Virus record (IMG/VR): IMGVR_UViG_3300021226_000131
Coordinates: 1-54,365 of that record
DNA: 54,365 nt
Direction: 5' to 3' (one strand)
Source of the DNA: a virus
In this document: positions 38,037 through 45,697 of the stretch, piece after piece
How the letters are laid out: the number at the start of each line of letters is the position of its first letter
Position numbering within the stretch: position 1 is the stretch's first letter
Made by a program: the position numbers and the translations under genes
The notes under the pieces: model-generated
Told to the model about the DNA's origin: nothing
What the model saw: only the letters and a program-made list of their open reading frames with translations
The model's database searches: none

Positions 38037-39029
38037 TTACTTCGTGTAGCACCCGATGCCGGGATTGATGAACGTGGGCGAGCCGTCGTTGTCGCCGTCC
38101 CAGGCGGCCTGGCGCGCGGCGTACCACTTCTGCTCCAGCATGGTCACCAGGCTTGGGTCCACGGACGGAGTTTCTGCGCCAACTTTGGCCGACAGACCGG
38201 CCGTGATCGCTTCAAGCCAACGCTGAGGCACCTCGACGTCCTGCTGCAGGTTCTGCGTGTCCATGATGTGGCGGTGGCGCCAGACGATCAGCTGCTGGTG
38301 CTCGGCTGCCGCATTCGGGCTTGGCCAGAGGTTCATTACCGGCTGGGGCAGGTCGCGCTGGAACCAGTAGGTCAGCGGGCGGCCCAAGAACACCTTGTTG
38401 CTTTGCGCCACATAGGTGTCGCGGTTGAGCACACCCATAGGGATTTCCTGCGGCATGGTGCCCAGGTAAACCTCTTCCATCAGCATGGGAGCCGTGCTGG
38501 TGATGCGGAAAAACGCCTTGGGCCGGGCCGGAATCACATCGGTCCAGGTCCACTCGCCAGATGTTGCCGCGGTGGTTTGTGTGCCGACCGTGACCCAGAC
38601 CAAGCCGTCGTTTGAGGTCTGAAACGTCAGGTCGACAGCGGCGCCGAGCCACTTCACTCCGACCGAGTTCACGGTACCGACGCCGCCATCTTGGTCCGTG
38701 AAGTCCACGGTGTAGCTCGTGGGCAGCGCAACGGTGGCGCCAGTGAGCTCCTGCATCGTGCGCAGGTTGGCGTTCAACACCTCAACGGTGCCGTTGGTCA
38801 GCGTGACGATCGGCTGGCCTTCGTAGAACGGGTAAATCTGGCGCTCAATGCACCAGCTCGGGGTCTTGGTGTTGGCCAGCTCGCTGAGCAGCAGGTACAG
38901 CGCCTCAAGCGCGTAGGTCTGCATTTCGGCCGTGATGGCCTGGGCAGGCAGGCGGCAACGCCGGAAGGCGTGATCGACGACCTTCAGTGCGTTGAATGTT
39001 GTGCTGCTGATGCTGCCGGAAAAGGCCAT
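38037..39029 (-). CDS. Neck / head-tail structural protein, tentative
   Basis: 330 residues. The first 70 are helical (F-N-A-L-K-V-V-D-H-A-F-R-R-C-R-L-P-A-Q-A), then a central beta sandwich (V-D-F-T-D-Q-D-G-G-V-G-T-V-N-S-V) and a helical end with W-L-E-A-I-T-A-G-L-S-A-K. This layout, a helical adaptor domain with an inserted beta domain, resembles neck proteins of short-tailed phages. No enzymatic site was seen. It begins 100 bases after the DUF6496-like gene. Confidence 0.62.
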   Translation of the reverse strand: MAFSGSISSTTFNALKVVDHAFRRCRLPAQAITAEMQTYALEALYLLLSELANTKTPSWCIERQIYPFYEGQPIVTLTNGTVEVLNANLRTMQELTGATVALPTSYTVDFTDQDGGVGTVNSVGVKWLGAAVDLTFQTSNDGLVWVTVGTQTTAATSGEWTWTDVIPARPKAFFRITSTAPMLMEEVYLGTMPQEIPMGVLNRDTYVAQSNKVFLGRPLTYWFQRDLPQPVMNLWPSPNAAAEHQQLIVWRHRHIMDTQNLQQDVEVPQRWLEAITAGLSAKVGAETPSVDPSLVTMLEQKWYAARQAAWDGDNDGSPTFINPGIGCYTK

Positions 39030-39135
39030 GCTAACTCCGTGTTGGGTCGTCAGATGGCCGCCGATTCAGCGCGCCCGATGGGGTTGGGGAATTGTAGAGC
39101 AAGCGACAAGGGGCGGCAACGCACCCCTGCCCCGC

Positions 39136-39768
39136 TCAACGCTTGGATGCCTTGCGGCCTTCGGACATGGCAATCGCCATGGCCTGCTTGCGGCTGGTGA
39201 CCTCGGGGCCCTTCTTGCTGCCAGAGTGCAGCTCGCCAGCCTTGAACTCGCCCATGACCTTGCCGATCTTGGCCTGGCCAGCCTTGGACGTCACCTTACC
39301 ACCGGTTTTCATGCCGCCGATCATGGGCTGCGCAGGAGCGACGGGCACCATCTTGCGGCGAACGGATGGCATCTTCACCTGCGTGCGCTCGGTCAGCTCT
39401 TCGCGCTGCATGCGAGGCGTTTCCATCTTCTCGTGCTTGACCATGGCTTGGCGGCTGGGGTATTTCTCGCCGGTGGCCTTTTCGACCACGGGGCCGCCCT
39501 TGGCCAGCTTGAGCGTGGGCAAGCTGGGCGCCACAGGCTTGGAGCCTTTGACACCAGGGTTCTTGTTGTCCTTGATGCCAAGCGAGCTCTTGTCGGCGAT
39601 CATGGTCTGGCCCTTGAAGCCAGGGGCCTGGACTTTGCCGCCCTTGGCATAACCCGAGTCGCAAGACCCGCCTTTTTCGTACTTCACCGCGCCGCCCTTG
39701 GCGTACTTCACGGCGCCGTCCTTGCCTTTGGTGCCGAAGTCGAACTCTTTGACGTATGTGCAGCCCAT
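39136..39768 (-). CDS. Basic Gly/Lys-rich protein with DUF6496-like C-terminus
   Basis: 210 residues starting MGCTYVKEFD; 25 further codons upstream are possible but would lie in the preceding gene. Repeats of A-K-G-G (K-Y-A-K-G-G-A-V-K-Y-E-K-G-G, G-Y-A-K-G-G-K-V, L-A-K-G-G-P-V) fill the first half. The end K-V-M-G-E-F-K-A-G-E-L-H-S-G-S-K-K-G and S-R-K-Q-A-M-A-I-A-M-S-E is DUF6496-like. Strongly basic, so it could associate with DNA or with scaffolded capsids. Role unknown. Confidence 0.75.
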   Translation of the reverse strand: MGCTYVKEFDFGTKGKDGAVKYAKGGAVKYEKGGSCDSGYAKGGKVQAPGFKGQTMIADKSSLGIKDNKNPGVKGSKPVAPSLPTLKLAKGGPVVEKATGEKYPSRQAMVKHEKMETPRMQREELTERTQVKMPSVRRKMVPVAPAQPMIGGMKTGGKVTSKAGQAKIGKVMGEFKAGELHSGSKKGPEVTSRKQAMAIAMSEGRKASKR

Positions 39769-39778
39769 AACTTGCTCC

Positions 39779-40021
39779 TTATTCGCGGTCGGAATGACCT
39801 TTGAGGTTGTCGATCTTGCGCTCGATGCGGTCAAAGCGATCAATCAACTGTTGCATGTCCGCGCGGAACTCGGCGCGGGTGATGTGGTCCCTGGCGACTT
39901 CTTCGCGGGTCTTGTTGAGAAGAATGCTGATGCGGTCAAGCTCGTCGAACTTGCCCTTCAACAAAAATCCCATCACGGCCACAATTGCACTCAGGGCAAC
40001 GTTCCAAAGCATCATCTCCAT
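39779..40021 (-). CDS. Membrane-anchored coiled-coil protein (80 aa)
   Basis: N-terminal hydrophobic helix (L-W-N-V-A-L-S-A-I-V-A-V-M-G-F-L-L) then K-G-K-F-D-E-L-D-R-I-S-I-L-L-N-K-T-R-E-E-V-A-R and a coiled coil D-R-F-D-R-I-E-R-K-I. This arrangement is that of small phage proteins called holin- or spanin-like; the cytoplasmic tail is the longer part. Located outside the lysis cassette, so the role is open. Confidence 0.7.
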   Translation of the reverse strand: MEMMLWNVALSAIVAVMGFLLKGKFDELDRISILLNKTREEVARDHITRAEFRADMQQLIDRFDRIERKIDNLKGHSDRE

Positions 40022-40042
40022 CGCGTACTGCTCCGGAAATGA

Positions 40043-40306
40043 TCAGGTGTAAGCGACGTTGACGGTCCCGGCTGCCACGACCACCAGGCCGTTGTTTGCC
40101 GCAATACCGTGGCTGGCCCAGGTGGCAATCTCACCGACCGCCATGGTCTTGGTGTAGAGGATGGTGCCGCTGGCTGCCGATGCGTTGTCGTAGACCGTCA
40201 CGGCGCCTGCAGCGATGCAGGTCACCGAAAACAGTCCGGCGGGGGTTGGCTTGATCACAGCGGTTGCGGCGGCAACCTGCTGATAGCCTAATTTGTCGGT
40301 CATCAT
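40043..40306 (-). CDS. Small beta-rich virion protein (87 aa)
   Basis: Reads M-M-T-D-K-L-G-Y-Q-Q-V, then alternating hydrophobic/polar strands with A-S-G-T-I-L-Y-T-K-T and A-N-N-G-L-V-V-V-A-A-G-T-V. The length and beta character fit a capsid decoration or small structural subunit downstream of the capsid genes. Not recognised precisely. Confidence 0.62.
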   Translation of the reverse strand: MMTDKLGYQQVAAATAVIKPTPAGLFSVTCIAAGAVTVYDNASAASGTILYTKTMAVGEIATWASHGIAANNGLVVVAAGTVNVAYT

Positions 40307-40332
40307 GAGGTGATCTCCTGGTTTGGTTGAAG

Positions 40333-40350
40333 CCCCGCGCGAGGGCGGGG
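40333..40350 (-). other. GC-rich hairpin between two small genes
   Basis: CCCCGC (40333-40338) and GCGGGG (40345-40350) pair with a 6-nt loop in the 63-base gap. On the minus strand only CTTC follows, not a T run, so this may be an mRNA-stabilising or attenuating hairpin and not a real terminator. Confidence 0.35.
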
Positions 40351-40369
40351 TGCGTCACAACGCAGGGGA

Positions 40370-40579
40370 TCAGCTCAGAGCCGCGCCGACGGCAGTCACC
40401 CAAGCAGAGCCGGTGTTGATCACCAGGCAGTACTCGTTGTTGCCTGCGCCGTTGTCGGAAATGATGTAGCAAAGGCCAACGGGCGAGCTTGCGGGCGCCG
40501 GAAGGTTTGCGGTCGTGGTGAAGGGAAAGTCAAAACCGGCCAAAGACGAAACTGGGCCGCTGAAAGTGGTTTGAGCCAT
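40370..40579 (-). CDS. Small structural-region protein (69 aa)
   Basis: Reads M-A-Q-T-T-F-S-G-P-V-S-S-L-A-G-F-D-F, ending in E-Y-C-L-V-I-N-T-G-S-A-W-V-T-A-V-G. A short two-sheet beta protein found downstream of capsid genes in related phages; likely virion-associated. Its function is not known to me. Confidence 0.62.
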   Translation of the reverse strand: MAQTTFSGPVSSLAGFDFPFTTTANLPAPASSPVGLCYIISDNGAGNNEYCLVINTGSAWVTAVGAALS

Positions 40580-40691
40580 GATGATTCCTCACATGCGAGT
40601 TGTGCGCAGCCGTCTGCATGTCGTCGGCCAGGGCGGGCCGTCTGCTGCGCGTAAAAAAGGTGCCCTGCGAGGACATATTTGAACACAGAGT

Positions 40692-41153
40692 TCAGGTGTT
40701 TTCAAACTTTGCGTTTTTCCTGCAGTTCTCAAACCACGGGATGACTTGCAAATTCCATGGGACATGAAGACCAGAAACGGTTTTTCCTTGCAAAGGAACG
40801 ATGTGGTCAACATGCCATTGAAAGCCTGTGAGCTTTGACCGCACTTGAGCAAGATGATATGCCTCGTCAACCATCCACAACTCGTCTTCTGACAACCAGG
40901 ATGGGACTCTATTTTTTAACGCAGCATCACGTTTACGCTGGTAGGCGGCACGCTTGTGTTGATTTTTTGAAAACCATTCGCGACTATAAGCATTGCGTTC
41001 TTCGGAATGTTTTTCACGATTTATTGCACAGATTTCTTTTCTTCGTTCTTGGTTATTTGAAACCCATGCGGCAGAGCGACTTTTGGTCAGCTCCTTATTT
41101 TTAAGGTACCACTCCCTTGAAAGGCGCTTTGCGTTTTCTTTGTCTCTGGCCAT
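40692..41153 (-). CDS. HNH endonuclease (homing-type), inserted between structural genes
   Basis: 153 residues. The N-terminal 75 residues are very basic with repeated K-N-x-x-x-x-K-S and R-E-W-x-x-K-N units, a DNA-contact region. The nuclease core is W-H-V-D-H-I-V-P-L-Q-G-K then S-G-L-H-V-P-W-N-L-Q-V-I-P (H-N-H residues). Base composition is visibly more AT-rich than in the neighbours. It stands just behind the terminator of the major capsid gene, a typical free-standing homing endonuclease position. Confidence 0.9.
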   Translation of the reverse strand: MARDKENAKRLSREWYLKNKELTKSRSAAWVSNNQERRKEICAINREKHSEERNAYSREWFSKNQHKRAAYQRKRDAALKNRVPSWLSEDELWMVDEAYHLAQVRSKLTGFQWHVDHIVPLQGKTVSGLHVPWNLQVIPWFENCRKNAKFENT

Positions 41154-41162
41154 TTTGAAAAT

Positions 41163-41197
41163 AAAAAAGCTCCCACCGCGAGTAGCAGTGGGAGCTT
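41163..41197 (-). terminator. Rho-independent terminator after major capsid gene
   Basis: A 10-bp perfect stem, AAGCTCCCAC (41167-41176) with GTGGGAGCTT (41188-41197), 11-nt loop, followed on the minus strand by a run of T (complement of the A run 41163-41168, then more T-rich sequence). It lies 39 bases after the capsid stop codon and should stop most late transcription here. Confidence 0.9.
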
Positions 41198-41235
41198 AGA
41201 TCGGCTTTTAAACTAAGTCGAGTAAGGGTTTACCC

Positions 41236-42150
41236 TCAAACGCCAGCTGTGCCAAAAACACCTCGTGGATCCGTCCATCCGAGGGCATAACGCTCCGTCG
41301 CTTTGTAGCGCATAGAGTCAGTTTCAAAATCCCCCTCCATGGATTTCTCCAAACCGCGACGCATCATCAGCTTCAGACCTTCGGGAGCGTCGGTCTGAAC
41401 CCACCAGGCGGTGGTGCTGGTGATACGAGACAGGTTGGCTTGGCCATCGGCCAGCAAGCCCATCGACTTCACAGGGTTGATGTCGTTGTCGGCGGTGCCG
41501 GTGCGCAGCACAGACTTCAGCAGCACTTCAGCCTGGAACACGTTAGAAGGACCGGCAACGATCTTCTTGGGTGTCAGACGGATGCGCTTGCCGTTGTTGT
41601 CCACGGCATTGCGGATCTGGATCAGCATCTGCTCGAGGGACGTCTGCGACAGGGCAGCGGCGGTGGCCAGCTGGTTGCTGAACGTGCCGTTGACGATGGG
41701 GTGAGCCGTGGAAACCAGAGACACGCCGTCACCGCCTGCATACGCGCTGTTGAAGGCTCGGTTCAGGATGTTGGCTGCCAGGGTCTCTTTGGTCTCGATC
41801 AGGGACTGCGCCAGGTGCTTGGCGTAGGTCTGACCGATACGGATGTGGTCACCGTCCTCGACCAGCACTTTGGTCAGGGCAAAGGCCAGGCCGTACACCT
41901 TGTAGAGGTAGCGCTGCAGGAACAGCACGCCGCCGGACTGGTAGGTCACGGCCATGCCATCAGGCAGCTCGGGCGCAGCACCGAAACCGTACAGGACGGG
42001 TTCTTCGTGGTAGTTGCGCGGGATGCCTTTTTGTTCGCGGAAGACTTGCTTCCACTCGTCAGCACGCTGCTCATAAACGCCGTCGAACACTTCGTTCAGA
42101 ATCGGCTCGACTACGGAACGGAAGTCCGTACTACGCATTGGGGTTGCCAT
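41236..42150 (-). CDS. Major capsid protein
   Basis: 304 residues. It has V-E-P-I-L-N-E-V-F-D-G-V-Y, an F-L-Q-R-Y-L-Y-K-V-Y-G-L-A spine-like helix, and D-G-V-S-L-V-S-T-A-H-P, followed by N-N-G-K-R-I-R-L-T-P-K-K-I-V-A-G-P-S-N, the pattern of HK97-fold heads of the Mu-gpT type. Size, position downstream of scaffold and decoration genes, and its own terminator fit a highly expressed capsid gene. No protease gene is seen nearby, so cleavage is not obvious. Confidence 0.88.
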   Translation of the reverse strand: MATPMRSTDFRSVVEPILNEVFDGVYEQRADEWKQVFREQKGIPRNYHEEPVLYGFGAAPELPDGMAVTYQSGGVLFLQRYLYKVYGLAFALTKVLVEDGDHIRIGQTYAKHLAQSLIETKETLAANILNRAFNSAYAGGDGVSLVSTAHPIVNGTFSNQLATAAALSQTSLEQMLIQIRNAVDNNGKRIRLTPKKIVAGPSNVFQAEVLLKSVLRTGTADNDINPVKSMGLLADGQANLSRITSTTAWWVQTDAPEGLKLMMRRGLEKSMEGDFETDSMRYKATERYALGWTDPRGVFGTAGV

Positions 42151-42166
42151 GTTTCAGCCCTCCTTA

Positions 42167-42769
42167 TTAACCGACTGTGTTCACAGAAGCTTTGTACTGG
42201 TGTTCGTTGATGCGAACAGTCACTACAGCGTAAGCGTCGGTGATCGAGTCATTGATTTCGTAAGCAAAGCCAGTGATCTGGAACTGGCCAGAGGTCGCTT
42301 GCAATGCGGTGAGTTGGGTTGTGGACAAACCAGTGCGGGTCGAGCCGCCAGGCGATGCCACAGTCCAGTCGGCTTCTTCGCCAACAGCAGTTTGCATGCT
42401 GGTGACGCCAGGAGTGCCCGGATTGGTGTACTGAACGTCGAACAGCGTCTCGGGATCGTCGTAGACCCAAGCGATGATGTTCGTTGCAGTCACGCCACTT
42501 GGCCAGAAAGGGCTGATGGTGGGTTTGCCGGTAACGTCGAGGTACTGGCAGCCAGCGAAAATGCCCAACAGCTTGACGCCGTCAGTAGTTCCGCTGCGTG
42601 TGCCGTCGGATGTGCCCAGCTGGACAGTACCGTCGGCGACGAGCTTCACGGGGTCGCCCGAGAAGATGTTGGCAGCATAAGCGCTGGCAACGGTGTAGGC
42701 TTTTGGACGAATCTGACCACTGTTGTGGAAAGACGCGCGGAAGCCAAAGGGTGCGCTAGTCGAAGACAT
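42167..42769 (-). CDS. Capsid-associated structural protein, probable decoration protein
   Basis: 200 residues: M-S-S-T-S-A-P-F-G-F-R-A-S-F-H-N-S-G, F-S-G-D-P-V-K-L-V-A-D-G-T-V, a beta-rich middle and end. This start and the Gly/Asp-rich turns are typical of small proteins encoded directly upstream of the major capsid gene in related phages. Probably cements the head; no direct evidence. Confidence 0.7.
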   Translation of the reverse strand: MSSTSAPFGFRASFHNSGQIRPKAYTVASAYAANIFSGDPVKLVADGTVQLGTSDGTRSGTTDGVKLLGIFAGCQYLDVTGKPTISPFWPSGVTATNIIAWVYDDPETLFDVQYTNPGTPGVTSMQTAVGEEADWTVASPGGSTRTGLSTTQLTALQATSGQFQITGFAYEINDSITDAYAVVTVRINEHQYKASVNTVG

Positions 42770-42804
42770 TTGCTTTTCCTTTGATGGGTTGAGTGGACTT
42801 CAGA

Positions 42805-43335
42805 TCAGGTCAGCTCAAACTGAGCTTTCCGTTTTTGTCCAATTTCAGACATGCCATCACCCGCATCCATGCGCGACCCCGATGCACGAGCCTGTTGCTC
42901 CATGAACTCAGCCGTGTCAGTGAGCTTTTCCTCTTCGCGCAGCGGCGCGTCGTGGTGAGCTTCCTGCATGTACTTTTCGTACAGGCTGATAGGGAGTTTG
43001 AAGGCGAGCATTTCGTTGACACCGATAAAGCCCTGCCACTCGCCAGTTTTGACGGTGACATATTCCCAGCCAGGCACGTCGCTCGGCTTCAGGGGCTCGT
43101 AACCCAGACGCATACGCATGTGGATCGAGTCACGGGGGTTGGTCGTGGTTAGCCAGCAGCAATGCCAGCCATCGAGTTTGGGCAAGTCCGGAAGTGAGGA
43201 CTGGTGGAACTGCTGTCGGAACATTTCAACCCGCTCATCATCGGACAGGGCGCGCGATTCAGAAACGGCGCGATCTACCATCGCACGGTTCTCGCGGTTG
43301 TCACCAGCAGATTTCTTTAAGCGTTCGTCAGACAT
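42805..43335 (-). CDS. Conserved head-region protein (176 aa)
   Basis: Charged N-terminal helix, then a core G-W-H-C-C-W-L-T-T-T-N-P, P-G-W-E-Y-V-T-V-K and L-A-F-K-L-P-I-S-L-Y-E-K-Y-M, followed by a polar end. The core occurs beside the capsid and scaffold genes in short-tailed phages; function unknown. AAGGAGC lies upstream of the ATG, and a strong -10 sits about 30 bases upstream, so this is probably the first gene of the capsid transcript. Confidence 0.7.
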   Translation of the reverse strand: MSDERLKKSAGDNRENRAMVDRAVSESRALSDDERVEMFRQQFHQSSLPDLPKLDGWHCCWLTTTNPRDSIHMRMRLGYEPLKPSDVPGWEYVTVKTGEWQGFIGVNEMLAFKLPISLYEKYMQEAHHDAPLREEEKLTDTAEFMEQQARASGSRMDAGDGMSEIGQKRKAQFELT

Positions 43336-43363
43336 TTCTCGCTCCTTTCAGCGATTGGGAAAA

Positions 43364-43391
43364 ATTATAGGTTGGATTTCAAAAAACACAA
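43364..43391 (-). promoter_or_regulatory. Sigma-70-like promoter for the capsid genes
   Basis: On the minus strand TTGTGT (43391-43386), 16 bases, TATAAT (43369-43364). The -10 is a perfect consensus; the -35 has only TTG. It lies directly downstream of the scaffold terminator, whose T run overlaps the -35, and about 30 bases upstream of the 176-residue gene. Confidence 0.65.
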
Positions 43392-43413
43392 CGCGATTTT
43401 TAAGCGCGGTTGT
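43381..43413 (-). terminator. Terminator after the scaffold gene
   Basis: ACAACCGCG (43413-43405) pairs with CGCGTTGT (43395-43388) with one bulge, AT-rich loop, then six T (43386-43381). It overlaps the stop codon of the scaffold gene and is followed immediately by the -10 of the next promoter. Confidence 0.65.
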
Positions 43414-44401
43414 TTTTGTCGTATTCGGCATAGCGTTTTACGTACTTCATTCGAAGCACGGGATCGTCCCAAACGCCTGCGTCAATCAGAGCCTGCTTGC
43501 GCTCTGGGCTGATGTACACCTCGGTGCGGGTGCTGGTTGGTGCATGCTCACGGCCAGAGCCAATCGCAGGGCCGCCACGAGTCTGGCGTTGCTGGCGGGG
43601 CTCGTCGCGGGTGCCACGGTCATCGCCATGGTCGTTGCGGCGCTGGGTCTGCTTGAAGCGCTCGGGCAGGCGGCGGGCAACGCGATCGCGCAGCTCGTCC
43701 CAGTACTCCTCGGTGTCAGGCCGGAAGCCCTCGCGGTGCAGGGCGCCGTCGATGGCCAGCACAACAGCGCTGTCCTCGTCTTGGCCCTTGAGGTCGTACC
43801 AGGGGTTTTCGCTGATGAACTCCTTGGCGTAGTGCACCGCCATGTCGTCCAAACCGTCGTCTTGCTTGACCGGGCGCTGGTTGGCCGCCTGCTGCTTGGC
43901 AAACGCCAGTTGTTGCGCTTTTTGCAAGGCCTGGTCACGGTAGCGCATGGCCTGGGTGACGTCGTCCCCGTTGCCAGCGGCCACGGCCTTGGCGATCACA
44001 CGCTCAGCCATTTCGGCCTCGTTGCGGGCCTGGGCGATCTGGGCGTCGAGCTGAGACAGGTCAGCTTGGTGCGTGCGCTGCTCGACGGTACCGAGGCGGC
44101 GCTCGAGGTCGTCGTTGCGCTTGCGCAGGAAGTTCAGCTCCAGCTTGTCGCGGCTGATCGCCTCTTCGCGGCGTTGCTTGCGCTCGGCCTTTTCCTTTCG
44201 GCGGCGTTCGCGGATGGCCTCGCGCTCGGCGTCGTTTCCGTCGCCACGGTTGTCGTCGTCGTTGCCATTGAGGCGCGCGTCGCCGTCGTCATCGTGGCCG
44301 TCGTCGGCGTTGTCGTTGGGCAGGTTTTCAACGATGACCAGCTCTTCCCGGTTTTCCGGGTTGTTGCTGTTGTCGTTGTCGTCTTCGGTGAGTGCAGGCA
44401 T
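43400..44401 (-). CDS. Capsid scaffolding protein
   Basis: 333 residues, extremely charged. The first 60 residues are Asn/Asp-rich, then a long helix of Arg/Glu/Lys (E-R-R-R-K-E-K-A-E-R-K-Q-R-R-E-E-A), Gln/Ala heptads, a short ordered block and a basic end (Y-V-K-R-Y-A-E-Y-D-K-N-N-R-A). Size, charge pattern and position between portal and capsid fit a scaffold. The basic C-terminus would dock on the capsid protein. Followed by its own terminator. Confidence 0.85.
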   Translation of the reverse strand: MPALTEDDNDNSNNPENREELVIVENLPNDNADDGHDDDGDARLNGNDDDNRGDGNDAEREAIRERRRKEKAERKQRREEAISRDKLELNFLRKRNDDLERRLGTVEQRTHQADLSQLDAQIAQARNEAEMAERVIAKAVAAGNGDDVTQAMRYRDQALQKAQQLAFAKQQAANQRPVKQDDGLDDMAVHYAKEFISENPWYDLKGQDEDSAVVLAIDGALHREGFRPDTEEYWDELRDRVARRLPERFKQTQRRNDHGDDRGTRDEPRQQRQTRGGPAIGSGREHAPTSTRTEVYISPERKQALIDAGVWDDPVLRMKYVKRYAEYDKNNRA

Positions 44402-44419
44402 GGTTTTCTCCTGTGATGT

Positions 44420-44767
44420 TTATTGGCAGGCCTCGCAGGTGCCTTCGCCCGAGAGGTCGCAGGCTTGGCCGAGGGGGAAGTCGTCGTCGTGGGCAGCCTT
44501 GGCGGCCAGCTTGCTGCGCAGCTCGTAGCCCATGAGCGGCCAGAGCTCGTTCTTGGCGTTTTTGATGGCCACAGCCTCGCCGATGGCGGGGTCGTCGTTT
44601 GCCGGAGAAACGGACGCTGATGGGCGGCCGGTCACGGCAAAACCATTACGGGTGGTCAAAACGGCCCAGCGCAGAATTTGGCCAGACTTCGACACGTGCT
44701 TGACGATCTCGGTGTCCACGATGTTGGCGTCAAGGTCCGCCGGTGTAACTCGATTTGCGGTGCTCAT
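44420..44767 (-). CDS. Gp49/gp66-family phage protein
   Basis: 115 residues. R-V-T-P-A-D-L-D-A-N-I-V ... L-T-T-R-N-G-F-A-V-T-G-R-P-S-A-S-V-S-P-A-N-D-D and G-E-A-V-A-I-K-N-A-K-N-E-L-W-P-L-M-G-Y match the N4 gp49 / Sf6 gene 66 family of small phage proteins. The C-terminus ends in G-T-C-E-A-C. ATG at 44767 overlaps the preceding stop by ATGA. Function unknown. Confidence 0.9.
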   Translation of the reverse strand: MSTANRVTPADLDANIVDTEIVKHVSKSGQILRWAVLTTRNGFAVTGRPSASVSPANDDPAIGEAVAIKNAKNELWPLMGYELRSKLAAKAAHDDDFPLGQACDLSGEGTCEACQ

Positions 44768-45252
44768 GAGTGGCAGCTCCAATCTTCGGACAGGCAGTCG
44801 TTCACGCTGGGAACCCAGGTGCTCACGCTGTTGTCCACGTTTTTGATCGCCAAGTAGGCGTTGTAAGGGACCAGTGCGTCATCGCCAAAGTAGGCCTTGG
44901 CCGTTGGCGTGCGCGCCGGGTAGCTGTCGGCCGGGACGTAGTAAACGAACATGCCCTTGCCATTCCAGCCAGCGCGGGAAACCTTCATCCCCGCCTTGAG
45001 CGCTTCCAGGGCTTGGCCGAAGGTCATGTTTTCGGACGGCCGGTAGGCGCGCTCGAACACATCCTTGGGGCTCCAGCTCACGTATCCAGCGTAATGGTCA
45101 GTGTTGCCCTTGCCTCCGTCGACGTACTCAACAAGGTAGCCCGCATCCGCAGGGTTCTCGTCTGCCGGGACAGTCCAGCCACGGAAGTCGTTGTATTCCT
45201 GGCGGGTCATAGGCTTGGCGTTGATCAGTTTTGTGCCGATATAACGTTTCAT
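44764..45252 (-). CDS. Tad2-like (DUF2829) protein with additional N-terminal domain
   Basis: 162 residues. Residues 1-72 form a small module with Y-I-G-T-K-L-I-N-A-K-P-M-T, D-A-G-Y-L-V-E-Y and G-Y-V-S-W-S-P-K-D-V-F, seen alone in other phage proteins. Residues 75-158 are a DUF2829 domain: N-M-T-F-G-Q-A-L-E-A-L-K-A-G-M-K-V-S-R-A-G-W-N-G-K-G-M, Y-V-P-A-D-S-Y, final S-E-D-W. DUF2829 includes Tad2, which sequesters the signal molecule of the Thoeris defence system. The W-N-G-K-G-M pocket segment is intact. It sits in the head-gene cluster, coupled to its neighbour by ATGA. Confidence 0.88.
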   Translation of the reverse strand: MKRYIGTKLINAKPMTRQEYNDFRGWTVPADENPADAGYLVEYVDGGKGNTDHYAGYVSWSPKDVFERAYRPSENMTFGQALEALKAGMKVSRAGWNGKGMFVYYVPADSYPARTPTAKAYFGDDALVPYNAYLAIKNVDNSVSTWVPSVNDCLSEDWSCHS

Positions 45253-45261
45253 GGTGCCCCC

Positions 45262-45672
45262 TCAGATGAACGCACGGATGGCCAGCGGGTCGCCGGTCAC
45301 CTGGCCAATGATGTCGAGATCGTTGAAGATCACGAACAGAGCCGACTCGCCGGATTCCATGGGGACTTCCCAGCGATCGCCGCCGTACTTGGGCACGCGA
45401 ACGTAGTCGCCCGGCTTGCACCAGCTGCCTTCCGGCCAGGAGTCCATGGTGTTTCGGTTCTTGAACGCAAGCGCGCCAACAGAGACAACGCGGGCCACCT
45501 GGGTGTTCCACTTCTCGGTGTCACGCGAGCCGTTGTCAATGATGATGCCCGAGGCGGTCTTGGTCTTGGGGGTGCGAATCTGCACCAGGACGCGGCTTCC
45601 AAACGGGATGATTCCCGGGGATGCGTCGGGAAATGCCTCCCGCATCGCGTCAATCAGCACTTCAGCTGTCAT
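45262..45672 (-). CDS. GroES-like co-chaperonin
   Basis: 136 residues. After a 20-residue leader: I-I-P-F-G-S-R-V-L-V-Q-I, K-T-A-S-G-I-I-I-D-N-G, V-A-R-V-V-S-V-G-A-L-A-F, K-P-G-D-Y-V-R-V-P-K-Y-G-G, and an end with I-F-N-D-L-D-I-I-G. This is the GroES fold with a mobile-loop region (T-K-T-A-S-G-I-I-I). Phage co-chaperonins such as T4 gp31 replace host GroES to fold capsid protein; the nearby capsid genes fit that. No GroEL is encoded, so host GroEL is required. Confidence 0.85.
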   Translation of the reverse strand: MTAEVLIDAMREAFPDASPGIIPFGSRVLVQIRTPKTKTASGIIIDNGSRDTEKWNTQVARVVSVGALAFKNRNTMDSWPEGSWCKPGDYVRVPKYGGDRWEVPMESGESALFVIFNDLDIIGQVTGDPLAIRAFI

Positions 45673-45697
45673 CTTCTGCTCCTTTCAGCAGGTGTAC

